Part shown: in pieces, positions 11,148-25,020 of the stretch
Numbering within the stretch: the first letter of the stretch is position 1
How the letters are laid out: each line of letters begins with the position of its first letter
The notes under the pieces: generated by a model
What the model was told of the DNA's origin: nothing
What the model saw: the letters and a program-made list of their open reading frames with translations, nothing else
The model's database searches: none
Program-made: the position numbers and the translations under genes
Assembly: GCA_021234155.1 (NCBI GenBank)
Contig: JAJEKV010000053.1
Location: 1,437,307 to 1,501,306, forward strand
DNA length: 64,000 nt
Direction: 5' to 3'
From: Isoetes taiwanensis
Lineage: Eukaryota; Streptophyta; Lycopodiopsida; Isoetales; Isoetaceae

Positions 11148-14100
11148 CTTACCCCTAATATATTACATATGTTAAGATAGTGGTTTATTAAAACTAGTAG
11201 TGGCTTTTGTGCGTACTATAGTGGTTTGTTGAAACTAGTAATGTTTGTTAAAACTAGCCCATATAGATTGTATGTCTAACTTATTATTGTCTAAATTAGA
11301 GTCTGTAGACATGAACTCATATGGCAAGCACTTAGATCCCCATTAATATTATTCGCCTTAATAGGTAGTTAATGCAATTATATGAATCTAAATGAATTCA
11401 TTTTCCTCGTCCTTGGAGACCAAGTCTAGGGAATCCAATATAGCAAAACACAATATGGCCATTATTATTTAGGATTCAACCCCTTGCCAAAAGCCTTTAG
11501 GGGAAATGAGCCTACTGCAGATATGTATGGAGCTCACCCACACACTTCTAGAATGTATGCTAGTGCGTCCACTTGATAATATTGGAAGACATAAGAGAAA
11601 ATGGGTATGAATGCTATATTTCTTGGTTAGCTATTATTTTAAATTTAAACATACCATGATTTAAGACATACTGACATAATGGACTATTATCTTCTAGACA
11701 CTAATTTGTAATTTGGCACTAATTTTGTAATAGACAGTTTTCCATGTATTATAGCGTTTGGTTCATCTTTCATTGCACGCCATCGATGTGGGGAATATTC
11801 CTGGCATTGTACTAGATCGATGGCCCACATCATTTACAACTAAAGCGAGACAAACTTTTCCAATGGTGCACCTTGACCTCAATGGTCAAACCACAATATC
11901 ATTAAACCAGCTTGGTAGGCGAAACAGCATGCACAACAAGTCCGCACCGCCGGACCTGGGAAAATCAGCCTGGGCCGAGTTATCAGAATCGGAATTCGGC
12001 TTCTGAATTAGAACTGGCATTTGATCTATATATTTGCTGCCACTAAAAGCCAATCCCATGCTCCGGTGTAACCCGCAATTTCTTTGCCTCAAGGCGCATG
12101 AATTCCTTTTCACCGGAGGCTAATCGACAGCTTTTGATCGCCCATCCGCCGCGCAAAAGGGCATATTTGCACATCAAAAATCTTCGTGGATCTTCCCGCG
12201 CCGGGAAGCCGACGCATCCCACGGCTTTTCTTTTCTTAATGCCTCCCCTGTTTTAACTCTAATGCTTCCCCTGTTTCTCGCCTCGAGAGTGAGTCTTCTA
12301 CCTTTGAATTCGAAATTCGATCTTTGAAGCAGTAAAGATCATCACGAGCAACTATTACATTCAATTTAGGGAGGCTTTGATGATCCCCGCTTTTCCTTTT
12401 TTTCATCTAAATGTCTCCACGATTCATGCGGTTATGCGATAGATTGAAACCTTCTCCTTGCCCGATATGCCCTCGTTGTTTGGGATCTATGTCGAGCTTG
12501 CTCGCCTTCTTGACGGCATCGGGCCTTTCTTGAATCGCTTCCGAATCAGTAGGAATTTTGAGCGCCCTAACAGGGGAGAAATCGAGTGGTTCTCCACCAT
12601 ACCGACGCTGTTCACCGCCTCTCGACGCAGCCCCCTTTTACAAAACACCACCGAGGCGAGTTTAATGGCTCGTGGCTCTGTCTTCAAATTCAGCTTTACG
12701 AATTCATCCTTCGCAAAAAGATGCATGCAAAAGGGAGTTCCAGACCACCCAAAATAGCATGAAACACTCAAGCTCCTCTCACATGGCAAATTATACGATT
12801 TCTTATACAATACCATACGCAAATCATAGTCCAAACCACTGCCTGAAACCCCTATCCCAACCCAAAACGAAATTAGCACACTATATGGACTATTATCTTC
12901 TGCAATTATAAAATGGGCAAAATATTACAATGTTTTTGCATGGTTTAGGGAGGTATTCATATCCCTAAATCATATTTTGCTGTCAGTAAATGGGTTTTGG
13001 ATTTTGTAACGTGTTTCAAATTTTTTCTTTTCATAATCTTTCTTTTCGTGGAAACTAGGGTGGCGTGGCCATGGCGATGTTCTTCCACCGAAGTTCTTGG
13101 CTGACTCCCTGGCCATGGCAAAGTTCTTCTGGCAGAGTCCTTTCAATTTTAGAGTTTATGTCTAGAAATCTTTTTTCTTATGTTAATATGCTCAGGGCTA
13201 TGAAGGTGATTAAGGAGGTCAGGGGCAGAGATTTTTCCGGCACAAAACCAGACGTGAGGAGGCAGCAACTTCTGGGATCCGCTAGAGATGAGGAGTGATA
13301 AAAAACCCCTCCACTTTTTTCATCGGATTATGTTGGCTATCCAGATTGTGTTGGCTGACGATTATGGCACAACTGATCCTTGCTTGTATGGCTTGTTGTA
13401 TTAGCCTATTCTTTGGTGGAGCTCGTGGATGGCATCTGCTGCGGAGTGAAAAAATTGTTCACCATGATTACCCTACTTGTTTTTAGTCGATTATGAGGAT
13501 TCTGGGTAGTGGTTTCAAATGTCTAGGTCTGTGATGATTTCTTGAATATTTATGTTGTTTATTGGCGTTTGAGAACATAGTTATGTGCACTCCTGTTCAA
13601 TCATCATATGTATATATGATGCAGCAATGTGACATGTAATTCCAAAGGCAAAATACATGTTGTAATTTTGGTTATATGGGCACCTGTTCCATGCAGTTCT
13701 GTTATGCCCTTACCATAGGGATGGGACTATTGTAAGGTGGAATGAAACTTCTACAATTAAGTTGGGATGCATATTATTTTTGTGTTATTTGCATGATTTT
13801 ATACTCAAATGTGGTATGGCATGGCATGAACACATCTATAAAGCTAGGGTTCTGAAAGGAAAGAAAAATACATCGTGAAATTTCTCTCTCTTCCATCCAC
13901 CTAACATCTGTGTACATATATTGTCTATTGTGGTGAGATCTTGCCATTGTATATAATTGTATATTTAAATTCGGTTGTGGGACAATGGTTGGAGATCTCG
14001 GCCCTTGCATTTGCCCTTTCAAGACTAAGGTTTGGAGAAAGCTGGGAAAGGCGTCATGCTGGACTTTGAGGTGCCATTGCCGTTGAATTGAGCTCCAATC

Positions 14101-17004
14101 TGGAGAACCCACATCTACTACAAAAAGTAGATTGCACTATCAAAACAAGGTGCTGCGCACGAAGGGTTGCCCGTCTGTGATCCGAGAGTTGTGTTTGCAT
14201 GCTTTTTGTTTTGTTGTTTCATAATAGATCTTGTTTGTTCAATATCGAGCCTTTGTTTTGTTGTTTCGTAATGGATCTTCTTTGTTTAATATCGAGCCTT
14301 CTAAATGCTACACTATATAGGAATTCATTTTCATAGCCCAGAAGTTCTTAGATTTCATAACTTGTGAGGTTAATTCATATAACTAAAGAAAAAAAGAGAA
14401 GAGAAAGTACTGATAACTTCGTCGTGATTAAGCATGCATTGACCCTCATGCATTAGAATAGAAAATATTCAGTTGGTCATTTTTTCTCATTTGCACCTAA
14501 AGACAAAATATCAAGTAGCATAGTATTTCTAGCAAAAAGAACACTTTTTATGAAACTTTAAAATAATCGCCCACAAACTTCACTCCACAAGAAGAATGAT
14601 CTCAACAATAGCATGGTTCTCCTTGAGGAGAAGATGACGTCTTTTTTAGAGCAAATAGATAGATCCTTTTGGTTAAGTATGGTGCTTCCATGCCCTAAGT
14701 TGTGGTGCTTCTATGACCATTCTTATTTCTTGTGCTTTTTGGGCATCCCTTGGGTGCGCAATTCTCATTTCCTTACTTTTCATGGTTGCATTTGAGTGCT
14801 CAAGAGTTTAAAAACCATTGAATCACAAAAAATCTTAAGGTAGCATCAAACTTTCCATAGAAATTTCAGGCAATATCTTTTCCTCATAGACTAGGTTATG
14901 AAAGCAACTGATGATTGTGAATCTCCCACATTTTTCTATTGCAATGTCACGGACCATAACCTCATAATTGTTATGCCACATTTATGATAATCATGTCTCA
15001 TATATGACAAAACATCTTGATTCCTAAATTCATGGTAAAACCATGAACGCAATATTCACCCTGGTTTTTTAGGCCAGGCCACATCAGGCACCAGGGTTTC
15101 CCTTAAGAGAAATCTTTAAATAGGTAAATTTAGAACATGTGGCAAATTATGTAATTTGAGATTAGCTAATATTGGCAAATTTTCTCTTTTATGCCACAGA
15201 TGATATAGTACCCAAGGCTAATTTCAAAAACGATTCAAAGATACACGTGAAGGAAAAAAATAAGTTATTTAGAGGATATTAACATTTTTGCAAGCTCAAT
15301 TGTTGTTATTTATACAATAATGACTAGCAATGGATACCCTCCAAGAAACAATACCCCTCCTGAAGCTGGTAAATTTTGCAGAAGAAACAACTACAAAATA
15401 GATTAGGGCAGTCAAATTGCTTTTGAAAACCATGCATATTACTAGCTGCCTTGATGACAGGGTCGAGCAAGGGGGGAACATTTACTCGGCCAAAGAGAAT
15501 AACTAAAAGCATAACAGTCATGAAAACATAAAGCGATGACAAAGATTGTTCTCAGAGTTGTAATGCATAACTTAATCTTTAGAGCATACTAAATCGATAC
15601 AAAGAAATAGCTCTATGTTGCGGCACATATTGATAGTTGCCTTATCCAAAGAAAGAGGAAACATTTGCTAGGCGGAGGAAAGGCATCATACAATACAAGT
15701 AAAAAAAAAAAAAAAAAAAAACCCATCAACAAAATCCCGAATCGACTCTCCAATACATCTCCAATTGTAGTCTTTTAACCAATTGGTGGTGATTCTTAAG
15801 ATGGTCGTAGGGGGTTGGATTTGGTGTGGCCTCAACTTTTCATCCTCCTCCCTTCCATACCGAATGCATTCCCCGCCATTTTTTTTCCAATTCCCTAGAA
15901 AGTTTTTCCTTCTATCCTATAATGTATCCACTTTGCATATAAAAATATATGTCCACTTTGCATGATCGCCCACGTGTTTCTCATTTTCTTTGCCTCATTG
16001 CTGCCTTTTAATTTCGACACTTGCTTAGGTAGCTCCTTCTTACATGTCCAGGTTAAATCAATTTCCTTCCTTCTTCAAATACTTCAATATCTATCTATTT
16101 CTAAGGGCACTTTCTTCAAATGTTGTATATACCAACCAAGACCGTAATTCAAACATTATCTCAAGCTGACCCCATTCATATTCCAGGACACCATTTTCCA
16201 ATTGCCTTCCTCAACTGCACATTTTGCATATAATATATCCACTTTGCATTGATTCGACCTTGACACTTGCTTAGATGGATCCTGTACATGCCCAAGTTAT
16301 TCAATCTAAATGCATGAATTCTGTATTCAAAGACATTGAATAATATCCCAACCCAGATCGTAATTCAGACATTAAGATGACCCCATTAATATTCCAGAAC
16401 ATTAGCAGCTTCCCTCCAGCAATTTGCACCGTAACCAAACAACGCAAAGATAGCATGTGGCAAGGTAACCCTTCAAAAGTCATTACTGTCATAATCTACA
16501 GCAGCTAAAGCAAACCATACCAGTGTAAAGACAAAGTGCTGTTTAAAAATATATCTTCTTTCTTGGTTATGAAAGACATATCGGTGTAAAGACAACGTTG
16601 CTATTTCAAAATATATCTTCTTTCCTGGTTATGAATCTTTTGTGAGATCATTTAGGGACCATTTGTAATGTAACGTTCATATTCACATGTTGCCACATTG
16701 ACCTAAACGTTTCCTTTTAAACATTACAAATTAAAAACTTAACAGTAAAATTATGGAACAGAAGACAGAAAGCTTTATCAATGCATATACATTGCATGGA
16801 GAACTATACATTGTGCAGGCATTTTCAACCATCTGCTGAAAATAGTCCACCATAAATTAAGCATATACAACTTATCCTTTCTAATGTCAGCACTATCCCA
16901 AATAAATGAGTGGACATATTGACTTTCATTCCCAGAAAGCAAGCAGATTCCTCACAGCAAGCTAGATGAGGTGAAACAATGTAGATGAAGTCGCTGTGCA
17001 GCAG
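11148..17004. other. Long non-coding stretch with small tandem duplications
   Basis: No supportable gene was found. ORFs here are short and show no family motif. Local structure includes a ~53-bp direct duplication near 14202-14308, a ~58-bp one near 16512-16636, a diverged ~250-bp pair between about 15920 and 16430, and a 20-odd-base A run near 15700. A GC-richer patch at 11900-12800 has ORFs on both strands, but I recognise none. Confidence 0.6.
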
Positions 17005-18535
17005 TCAATATACATGAAGTATCGTGTCCTTAAATCCTGCAGCCACCTTGTGCTTATGATACAGCTCCTCGATAGCTTCTATAAATTTTGAAAGCACGGC
17101 AGCAACCTGAAGAAATAGGTATACAAATTATTAATTAAATGAAATCTACAAAAGCCAAGAAGAAAATGAATTACCTCATCTCTAGTGGGCTGAAGATTTT
17201 TTGTCACTTCAATGGGACTCCCAACAGCAATGTATAATGGTCGCCTATATGGGACAGGAGATCTGCACACAGGTTTGCATAGTTGGTTTTGACACTACTG
17301 TAAAGTGGCAATTGCTAAACTACAGAAATAAATGGGGGAAAGGGAACTGCCAGTTGATGTTACATACCCATACATTGCCCAAAATATCAAGGGAGTGAAT
17401 TTAATTGCTCTTGAGACACGTGAATAGAATTTTCCTTTTGGCTTCCACCAACGGTATGCATCGGTCTAGAAAAGAACATTGAAATCCATTGTTTCGAAAT
17501 AGCTCCCAGAACTTATCATAATATGAAAAGAGTCCACTAATAATTTCAACAAGTTATTGCATAGTGCCGCTAACTATTCACTTGCTTTTTTCCTTGATTT
17601 TGAAAAAGGCACATTGAGCCCCTGAAATAAGTAGCACTAGAATACCTGGCCAAAACAAAAGACAGGTACCAACGGCGCTCCAGTTTCAATAGCTACACGG
17701 ACAAACCCATACCGTTGTTTCAAAAATACAACCTGAAGGATAAATTCAGGAAATGTTACTCAAATATCTTGCACAAAAGAGCTGACATAGTTTTCTCATT
17801 TTCTGACCTCATGTCCAGATTCCATATAAAGGCACTCCTGAACACCACCAGGAACAACAATGCAGGAATAACCATCATTCAGGAGTTTTGTAAAGTTTTT
17901 TCTAGATGCAGGAACAAGACCCATCCATGTCCAGATATGGCGCAACAGTGGTGTAGCAAAAACCTTTCAAGAAACATATATGATGTAAGAAAAAACACAT
18001 TCTACAAGAGTATCTGCTTCTACAAAGATATCTGTTGATGTAAGAGAGAACACATTCTACAAGAGTATCTGCTTCTACAAAGATATCTGTTAGATTGATT
18101 CCAACAGCATATATCATACTACTTGGAGCTCGTAAATTATCTGTTGAAGCAATTGCAATAATATTTCCTCATTGCTTACCGCACTACTGGCAAGTGCTCT
18201 TATCTTTGAGAACGGCATGAAACCAGTATAATGGCATAGTGATAATATTCCAATAGGTAGTACAAAATGAGGTTCAACTGCAAAAACTGCAAACAAAAAC
18301 AGTAATATCAGAATAACTTCGTGCAGAGTGCAGTATGACAAACACAAGAAGGTGGCTTGCCAAATGCACGATTTGGTGTTAGTGCACTTTTGTCCTCAAA
18401 ATTGACTACCATAGGAAAATGATTTGGTGCATGCTTGGAAATGAACCTGTAAAGATCAAACAAAAGGCTCAAGAGGGCTAACACTTCACATGCAATCACA
18501 TGCAATATATATGTTACAAATAAAGCTGCACCCAC
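17005..18535 (-). CDS. DGAT2: Diacylglycerol O-acyltransferase 2 (DGAT2)
   Basis: DGAT2 joins acyl-CoA to diacylglycerol to make triacylglycerol at the ER. Seven exons are visible on the minus strand: 18446-18361, 18286-18180, 17963-17808, 17732-17646, 17465-17368, 17262-17175 and 17106-17005 (stop TGA). Phases match at every junction. The product reads NHFPM (YFP-like motif), [10 protein letters not shown] (the plant EPHS block, with F for S), [42 protein letters not shown] and [11 protein letters not shown], ending [13 protein letters not shown]. The first intron uses a GC donor (TTTG/GCAAG). The start is uncertain: exon 1 stays open without an intron to a Met at 18535, adding a hydrophobic segment and giving about 270 residues against a usual ~320. 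A separate upstream first exon is equally possible. No break was seen in the catalytic region. Confidence 0.88.
17996..18104. repeat. 55-bp intronic tandem duplication
   Basis: Two nearly identical 55-base units beginning CACATTCTACAAGAGTATC start at 17996 and 18051. They lie in the DGAT2 intron between exons 2 and 3. Confidence 0.85.
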
Positions 18536-18539
18536 AATA

Positions 18540-20720
18540 TAAAGGCTACACAGACTTAGGCGAGCAATATAAATGGCAGAAAGGTGAGAAAGTTAAGAGA
18601 AATAGACCTGATTCCTTACAACCTTCACTGTCCTGGGAAAATCACGCTTCAGGGCAGAAGCTTCGAAGTCGCCAGATGCTCTAACAAATGTTTGCAAGTC
18701 GCCAGATGCTTCAACAAAGGCCGAAATCGAACTTTAAGCAGCTCACATGTCTAAATCTAAATGATCTGCTCTTGCGATTTGCTCCTGCGATCCGGTTAGC
18801 CGGTTTCGAGAGCGGCTGCCCACCAACAGAAGTGACCTAACATTTACAGCCAATCATAAGTTTTTAGCAGTCACCAGCATATCCTAGGGATATTCTAGCA
18901 TATACCTAGGATATGCCAAAAACCCACATAAACAAGGGTTTCCCCCTAGGGGCAACCCAAAAATGCTACGAGCTGGATTCATACTATCTATGTAACTAAT
19001 AACTGAATTTTCGTATAGTTATAGTTAACGAAATTTTAAGCTCCTTCAAATTAGTCCTTCCTAAATTCTTAACTCACTGCTTAATTCGACCTAATCCTAA
19101 AGGAAACGACGATCAATCTTCTTTCTGCTTTCTTCTACATACAACCCTAAGGGAAGCAGTGATCGATTTCCTTTTCTGCTTTCTTCTACATGCACTACTT
19201 TCCTGTAAAGGCACATGGTAAGAAGGAGCAATCGATTCAGCCATAGTAGCACCTTGCCTTTTAGTGTGTTACTCCAAAAAGCATTATCTTCTGCTTTGTG
19301 ATGCAGATCAATCGGCATCCTAGAACCATCGAAGGTCTGAATATGCTGCATTATTTTATTGAGATTTGGGCAGGGAGAAAGTAGCCCCATCAGTTGTGAG
19401 CTCCCTTTTAGTGGATTCGTGGTACATATGCAGAGAATCGGTATCATGCCAGGACCAGCATTCTGCAAATGTGAGTTTTTTCACGTTTAATTCCTTAGAA
19501 TCTCGTTTAATCTGTCCTTGACTTTATTTTCTTTCCAAGTAACTTAGATGAATGCATTTCTGAAAGATTGTATTTAGAAATAATGGTTTCAGACGAGACG
19601 ATGTTTAGAGATAAGGAGACAAAAGAGCTGCTTTGTTGAGTAAGTTTACGAAGAGCGCAAACTAATACGTTCAATATTTTTTACAAGTCTATTGGCTCTC
19701 TACAAAATCGCTCTGCTCTTTTTCATATAGGTTCTCCTCCCTTTTTATATCAGGTCTTGCATTACAACTCTGAATATTTTATTTACTTGTGACTCATTTT
19801 TTTCTTTTTCTAAATCTAAGTTCGTTATAGATGCATGTGAAATTTTCTCGAAGGTTTGAACACATCCTCGTATCTGCCTTGCACTCTGCAATTCTAGTAA
19901 CGTAGGAATTTCTTAGCTTTAAACTGTATTTCAGATTGGTCCTGGTATATGACATGACATTAGAGCTGATTATTAATCACCAGATGTTTTTAGCAGCCTA
20001 TTGCAAAGTTAAAGTATCAGATCCTCTAGAAGTATGAAATGTTGTTTAACTTTGGATCTTCAGATAAAGGCTATTCATCGGTAATTCTGCAAGAATTAGC
20101 TTCCAGAAATTGCTTTCATGACCCAACTGCTTTCAAGGTTGTTAATACTTTCCTTTCTTGTTGTTGGTAATATGACTAATAATTAGTAGGTGTCTCTTCC
20201 TTCTTAGAATGATTATGCAGGATGATTGCTCCATGGAACTCATTCAATCTCTTAAAATGGATTGGTACAGAATCCTAACTTTCATGTGTCTCCGCCATGT
20301 TTTTTGTGGTTTCATTTGTTCAATTCTAGATGTTAAGTATGATGACATGGCTAGAGTTTAGTCTCACTCTGTTGTAAAGGTTGGTGATGTCAAAATTCAG
20401 CTGGTTGCATGCTATGTTTTATGGCTCTTACAATTATTCGGTTGTACATGTAGACCGAATGGAAATACTAGGGTTCAAACCCCTGGACCCTATCAATTGG
20501 TTGGCATATCTTTTTGTTGAGCATCATAATATTTCCCAGATCAATTATAGATGCACATGCTTTTTTAATGTAGAAATTTGTTGTTTTAATATAAAAGGTT
20601 GCGTCAGTTTTTTCAATGGTTTTGGTTTTGCATACCAATTGATGAAGAACCTCAGACCACTTGCAAAATCACAACGATTCTTAAGTTGAGCATGTCTTAT
20701 TAAATCTAACGAACCAATAC
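18540..20720. other. Non-coding stretch upstream of DGAT2
   Basis: No gene recognised. A short duplicated phrase (GAAGCATCTGGCGACTT on the minus strand) lies near 18635-18715. An imperfect repeat containing TTTCTGCTTTCTTCTACAT lies near 19115-19195. An ORF on the minus strand at 19097-19468 has no family motif that I can name. Confidence 0.5.
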
Positions 20721-20723
20721 TAG

Positions 20724-20906
20724 TTGCATTGTTTTAGTATCATTATCTTGGTGAAGAAATCATTAGCATTGCATTGTCGCAATACCACTATTTTGATTAA
20801 AAACCATTGCGACTTGCAATGTCCCAATGTCACTATATTGATGAAAAAATCATTAGGAGTTACATTGTTTAGATATCATTATTTTGACGGAAAACCATTG
20901 TGCGGA
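20724..20906 (+). repeat. Four-copy 45-bp tandem repeat
   Basis: Four diverged units of about 45 bases follow one another. Each has the form of ttgcattgt, a variable part, then cactattttgat, then aaaaaccattg. The period is a multiple of three, so the plus-strand ORF over it reads as four 15-residue units. There is no sign that it is a protein gene. A GAAGAA run follows at about 20922. Confidence 0.8.
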
Positions 20907-20974
20907 ACAATATTAGTTCATAAGAAGAAGAAGAAGAAGAGATTTTAACGTCACGCCACAAGGCAGCGTCCTAT

Positions 20975-21175
20975 CGGACATGTGACACTTTACAACACAC
21001 CCAGATGGGTCCTGCCCCCACCACTTTACATTGCTGAAGTGGGTCCTTCCCCCACCAACTTTACATTGCATGGCCACTTTCACAACGAGGCGTTGAACCC
21101 GTGACCTTGGGTATGGCAGTTTAAGGAAAATGTATGCACCTTTATCAATAAACCACTCCAAGTTACGCAAACAAT
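20975..21175 (-). mobile_element. Possible tRNA-derived SINE
   Basis: On the minus strand, CTTGGAGTGGTTTAT (A-box-like, near 21155) is followed about 50 bases on by GGTCACGGGTTCAACGCC (B-box-like, near 21090). This is the layout of a pol III promoter in a tRNA-derived SINE. The downstream body contains a ~35-base direct repeat with GGGTCCTxCCCCCACCA. No clear tail or target-site duplication was found. Confidence 0.35.
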
Positions 21176-21399
21176 TAGAGACAAAATCATTAATAGTTCA
21201 TTGCCTAACATACTTAAAGTGTAGCAATAAAATATGGTACTAAACTAAATAACCTAACTACCGTAAAGAACTATGACGTTGAAGTGTGCTAAAAAAACTG
21301 GTTGTAGTTATTCAACACATTAACCCACTTAGTAACATTACTTTATTATAGTGGTTTAATGGATAAACTATTGTAAAAAGCTAATAACATATATTTTTG

Positions 21400-22476
21400 G
21401 GGGCCTTGTGTTGCGGCCGACCATGAAGTCTTAATTGCCCGTACTGGTTCGGCATTTTGCCTTGTCTATCTTGCAGCGCTTGTTCTTTGCTTGCTCATTC
21501 CACGTCATTGATCCTCCTGCCCTTGTTTCAATCCCGTTTATCCTCTTATCGTGCCTTTTAATATTCCACTGCGCGTTCTTGGTGGTTCGAGTGCTTGTGT
21601 CCCATTGGTCTAGTTTCCCATCATTTTGGCACTTATGCAGGCGCCATTTGTGGGGCACAACGGCTTCGGCAAATGTAGTTTCTGCTGAGGTGGTGCGCTC
21701 CCATGGCCATTGGCATACTGCTTCATCTCATGCTCGCTGCATTTTGCCTTTGGAGGAGGTAGGTTCCTCTTTGTGTCGGATATTGTTGCTTTGCAAAGGA
21801 CATTTCCCTAGAATGCTATGGTTCTCTTCTTAACCATCATTCTGGGGAAAGGGACGTCTGTTTTGGCATCACGCTATTTTGGATGTAGGATCAATCTTTA
21901 GCCTGAGCTTTCTTTAGCACAGGTTTTCTTTAACTCTGTCTGCTATATATCCCTGTGGCTTGCAAGAAATTCTCATCGGCATTTCCTCTGAGCTAAATTC
22001 TCTTTGTTCCAAGAGTTTCCCTCCCTTCCTCCTCTAAGTCTAGTTGCGTGATTTGGTTCGCTTTGGCATCTATTTCGTTTCTTTTCATTCCACCTCGTGA
22101 GGGCTGGATCAACTCTTCTCTTCTGTCTTTTTGGTGGCTGGTGGCCTCTGCAGTTTCCTAGCGTAGCACTTGTCGCTTCTGGAGGACACCTCGGGGACGA
22201 CCCCCGCGATCGAGCCTAGTCTATCTTACTTTCTCCCTCTCAGCGTAACTTTGTGCTTTCGAGTATTCTCATTTTTTTGGGTGTCACTTTTTCTCTAGTC
22301 CATTCTTCTTCTTGTTCTTGTTCACTTAACGATTTTTATGCTTGGCCTGTCAGGGCTTCTAACCCTTTGTCCATGAGGTCTGTTTGTTTGTAGCTGCCAG
22401 ACGATCCTCTTTCTTGGTGCTTCTCGCAGTGTGGTGGGCCCGGAGCACTTCCTGAGCAGTCACCACGAGTTTGGGG
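21400..22476. other. Unassigned stretch left of the TIR element
   Basis: GC-richer than its surroundings, with ORFs on both strands but no recognisable domain. A ~27-base phrase near 21772 (TTGTTGCTTTGCAAAGGAC) recurs near 26036, on the other side of the inverted-repeat element. Both flanks may therefore belong to one older repeat that was split by the insertion. Confidence 0.35.
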
Positions 22477-22980
22477 AACAAGATTGCAAATTAAACGGGA
22501 GTGTTGCAGAACTCCCGTTTTAAAGATTCCCTTTAAAAAAACACCATGCTCTTAAAATTGGCCTTTTTTAGATAAACTTGAGAATTTCAAAAGGTTCAGT
22601 TTTTTTTTCCCTCATTTTGGCTCCTCGTTAAGTGACACTTTGTTTTTTGCAAAGAAGCGTCCTTAAGAATGACAAAATGTAGATGTGAATACATAATCTC
22701 TGAAAATGAGATATCAAAAACATCAAAATAGAGAAGAAAAATAATAACTATTTCTTTGAATTTTTCAAGACATCAATTTGGCACCCTCAAAATTTGGTCT
22801 CAGATTGAACAATATGCTTTCGTCGACGTTGTAACCGGTATATGTCCCAAGTCTCCACGTGTAGTTGTCCCTCAAGCATATTTGACATGTTTTGACGTTC
22901 TATTGGCTGAATAAAAAAACAAAAAAATATTCAAGTAAACAAATGAACACTAGGACACAAAAAACCAATAATGTAAAAAC

Positions 22981-23165
22981 AAAAGTGTATTCTGGAATAC
23001 ACTTTTGTTTTTCTAAAATACAGACGTGTATTCCAGAATACACTTTGAATTGTGAGAGCAAAAGTGTATTCGAGAATACACCTTTGCTTTCTCGAGAGCA
23101 AAGGTGTATTCTAGAAATACACCTTTGCTTTCCCCGAATTCACGTCTACATTCCCCGACCAAAGT
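22981..23165. repeat. Left sub-terminal palindrome array
   Basis: At least four palindromes follow each other: 22981-23006 (12-base arms around TG), 23026-23043 (GTGTATTCCAGAATACAC), one centred near 23072 and one near 23113. The core is GTGTATTC/GAATACAC with varying central bases. Confidence 0.9.
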
Positions 23166-25020
23166 GTTACATTCAAGGAGGTGACCTGATTAAAAATATT
23201 TTGGCTTGTCCAGGAGGTAAGATTAATGAACAAGTACAACATGGCATAAGACATTTTGGGGTTTCCCTAACACACCTAATTTGGCTATGGCTTACCATCT
23301 CCCTTAAGAACAGGTTGGACCTTGTGGCTTGAGTCTTTTCCATAAATGCCTAAAGAGGATTTTTCCAATTAATTTTCTCATTGATCTTGATAAAATACCA
23401 AATGTTACTTAGCCATAATTTTTTTGTTCATCTTTCTTGCTTTGGATCATGTAAATGAACTCATCGGTAGCATGCATGGATTAGGATATAAAAACGCAAA
23501 GCAATATATTCAATAAAACAAGGAGATACATCAGAAAATAGTCCTTTTCACTAAACTAAGGCGTACAACTCTAAAGTCCACATCAGCTAGTTGCAAGGCT
23601 ATCACACCAACCGTAGGGCATGAAAATATACAACTCATCATCAAGGGGTTGGGGAGATAAAAATGGACCGGCAAGTTGCAACAAGACATAATCACATGTT
23701 ATCGATACAAGATACAAGGTTTGGGGGATAATGAGCATGTCCCCGCACCAACATCCAAAACTATTAGAACCCGTATTTGTTATGTCTTTGTCGCATCCAT
23801 CTTCATGTATCAATTTAGGCTTGGAATTCAGCCATCTTACACTTATTTGACACTGTTGTTGATTTTGCAAATCCTTGATGAGTGAAAGACTATGAGAACT
23901 GGCGTTTCTTTTAAGTGCCATAAATCAGAGTTGCATATACTGTCCTTGTAGAGCTCTGGCCCAACATCTACAGGTTTTATTCATCGTGCTTTGCAATTCT
24001 ATGGCAGTCTTACTTCATTGTTCAACTATCATGTTGCTGTTTATTCAGCTTTCTTTGACATACTCATGTTGCTGCATGTGTGCAATGAAGCCACATTTTG
24101 CTCCAATTCTGCAAAAAATTACACAAATTCCACTATTTAAAACTAGAAAATACTTTGAAAGGCACAAGCCTAATATAGTAGAAGACAGAACCATTCGCAA
24201 GGAGATTTTGCAACCAACACAAAAAAAATTGCAACCAGAACCATGCTCCAGACATTAATAAAGGTCTGCGGCCACACAAACGCTTTGCCTTCATCAACAA
24301 ACCCATAAAGCCATGTATACAATCTTACATTGTCCGGCCAATATCTTGACGTAAATATGTTGCATTTGGCGAAGTCTAAAATAAGAGCGAGGGCAATTTT
24401 TTGCGAAAGATATCCCGCATGACATCGGCATGCCAACTTGGTCGTAATTCTTTTTAATGTCATTGGTCGAACTTGGCAAACCGCACATAAAATGAAGAAG
24501 CGTAGGGATCCATGCTGAACGCCGATTCTCGACAAAATCCATATCAAATGCTATATCATGAAATAACTATCAATCCAACTATCATTGCCCATGGTGTTTC
24601 CAAAATTTCGGTTTTTATAGAGATTCAGATTCGAAGCAATTCCGCAACAACCGGGCTGCCGCGATGACTAAAGATTAAACTTATCTTGAAATCGTCACGA
24701 AAAACAAAAATTACAGAGATCGACCGTTTGATACTTAGTCTCAAGTTTCAAATTTTTGCATGCAAATATAAAAAGACTTTGATTCAGTTTACTTCCTAGT
24801 TATGTGTATTCTCCATTTACACAAGAGGAGATCGTGGCACGCACAACCGAAGGCCATGAAAAACCCTAAATCTAAGAACCCGAAGCTTACCAGAGCCGCC
24901 CGAAACCGCCAGGGTTTCGGATTCACCATGCCAGAGCCAAAGTAGACCATGGATGAAGTAGATCACCACCAAATCGGGTTGAGGCAGAAAAAAATTCGCC
25001 TCCTCTCCCGTTGTCGCTGA

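Noticed and set aside
10960-11175. Plus-strand ORF with a signal-peptide-like start (MAAIPVRVFFFSILF)
   Set aside because: Ends within about 50 codons without a domain, and overlaps an equally plausible minus-strand hydrophobic frame. Not enough to call a gene.
20465-20495. tRNA-like B box GGGTTCAAACCCC
   Set aside because: No A box or cloverleaf around it.
21435-21833. 132-codon plus-strand ORF
   Set aside because: Hydrophobic/Cys-rich composition typical of C/T-rich DNA, overlapped by ORFs on the other strand, no domain.
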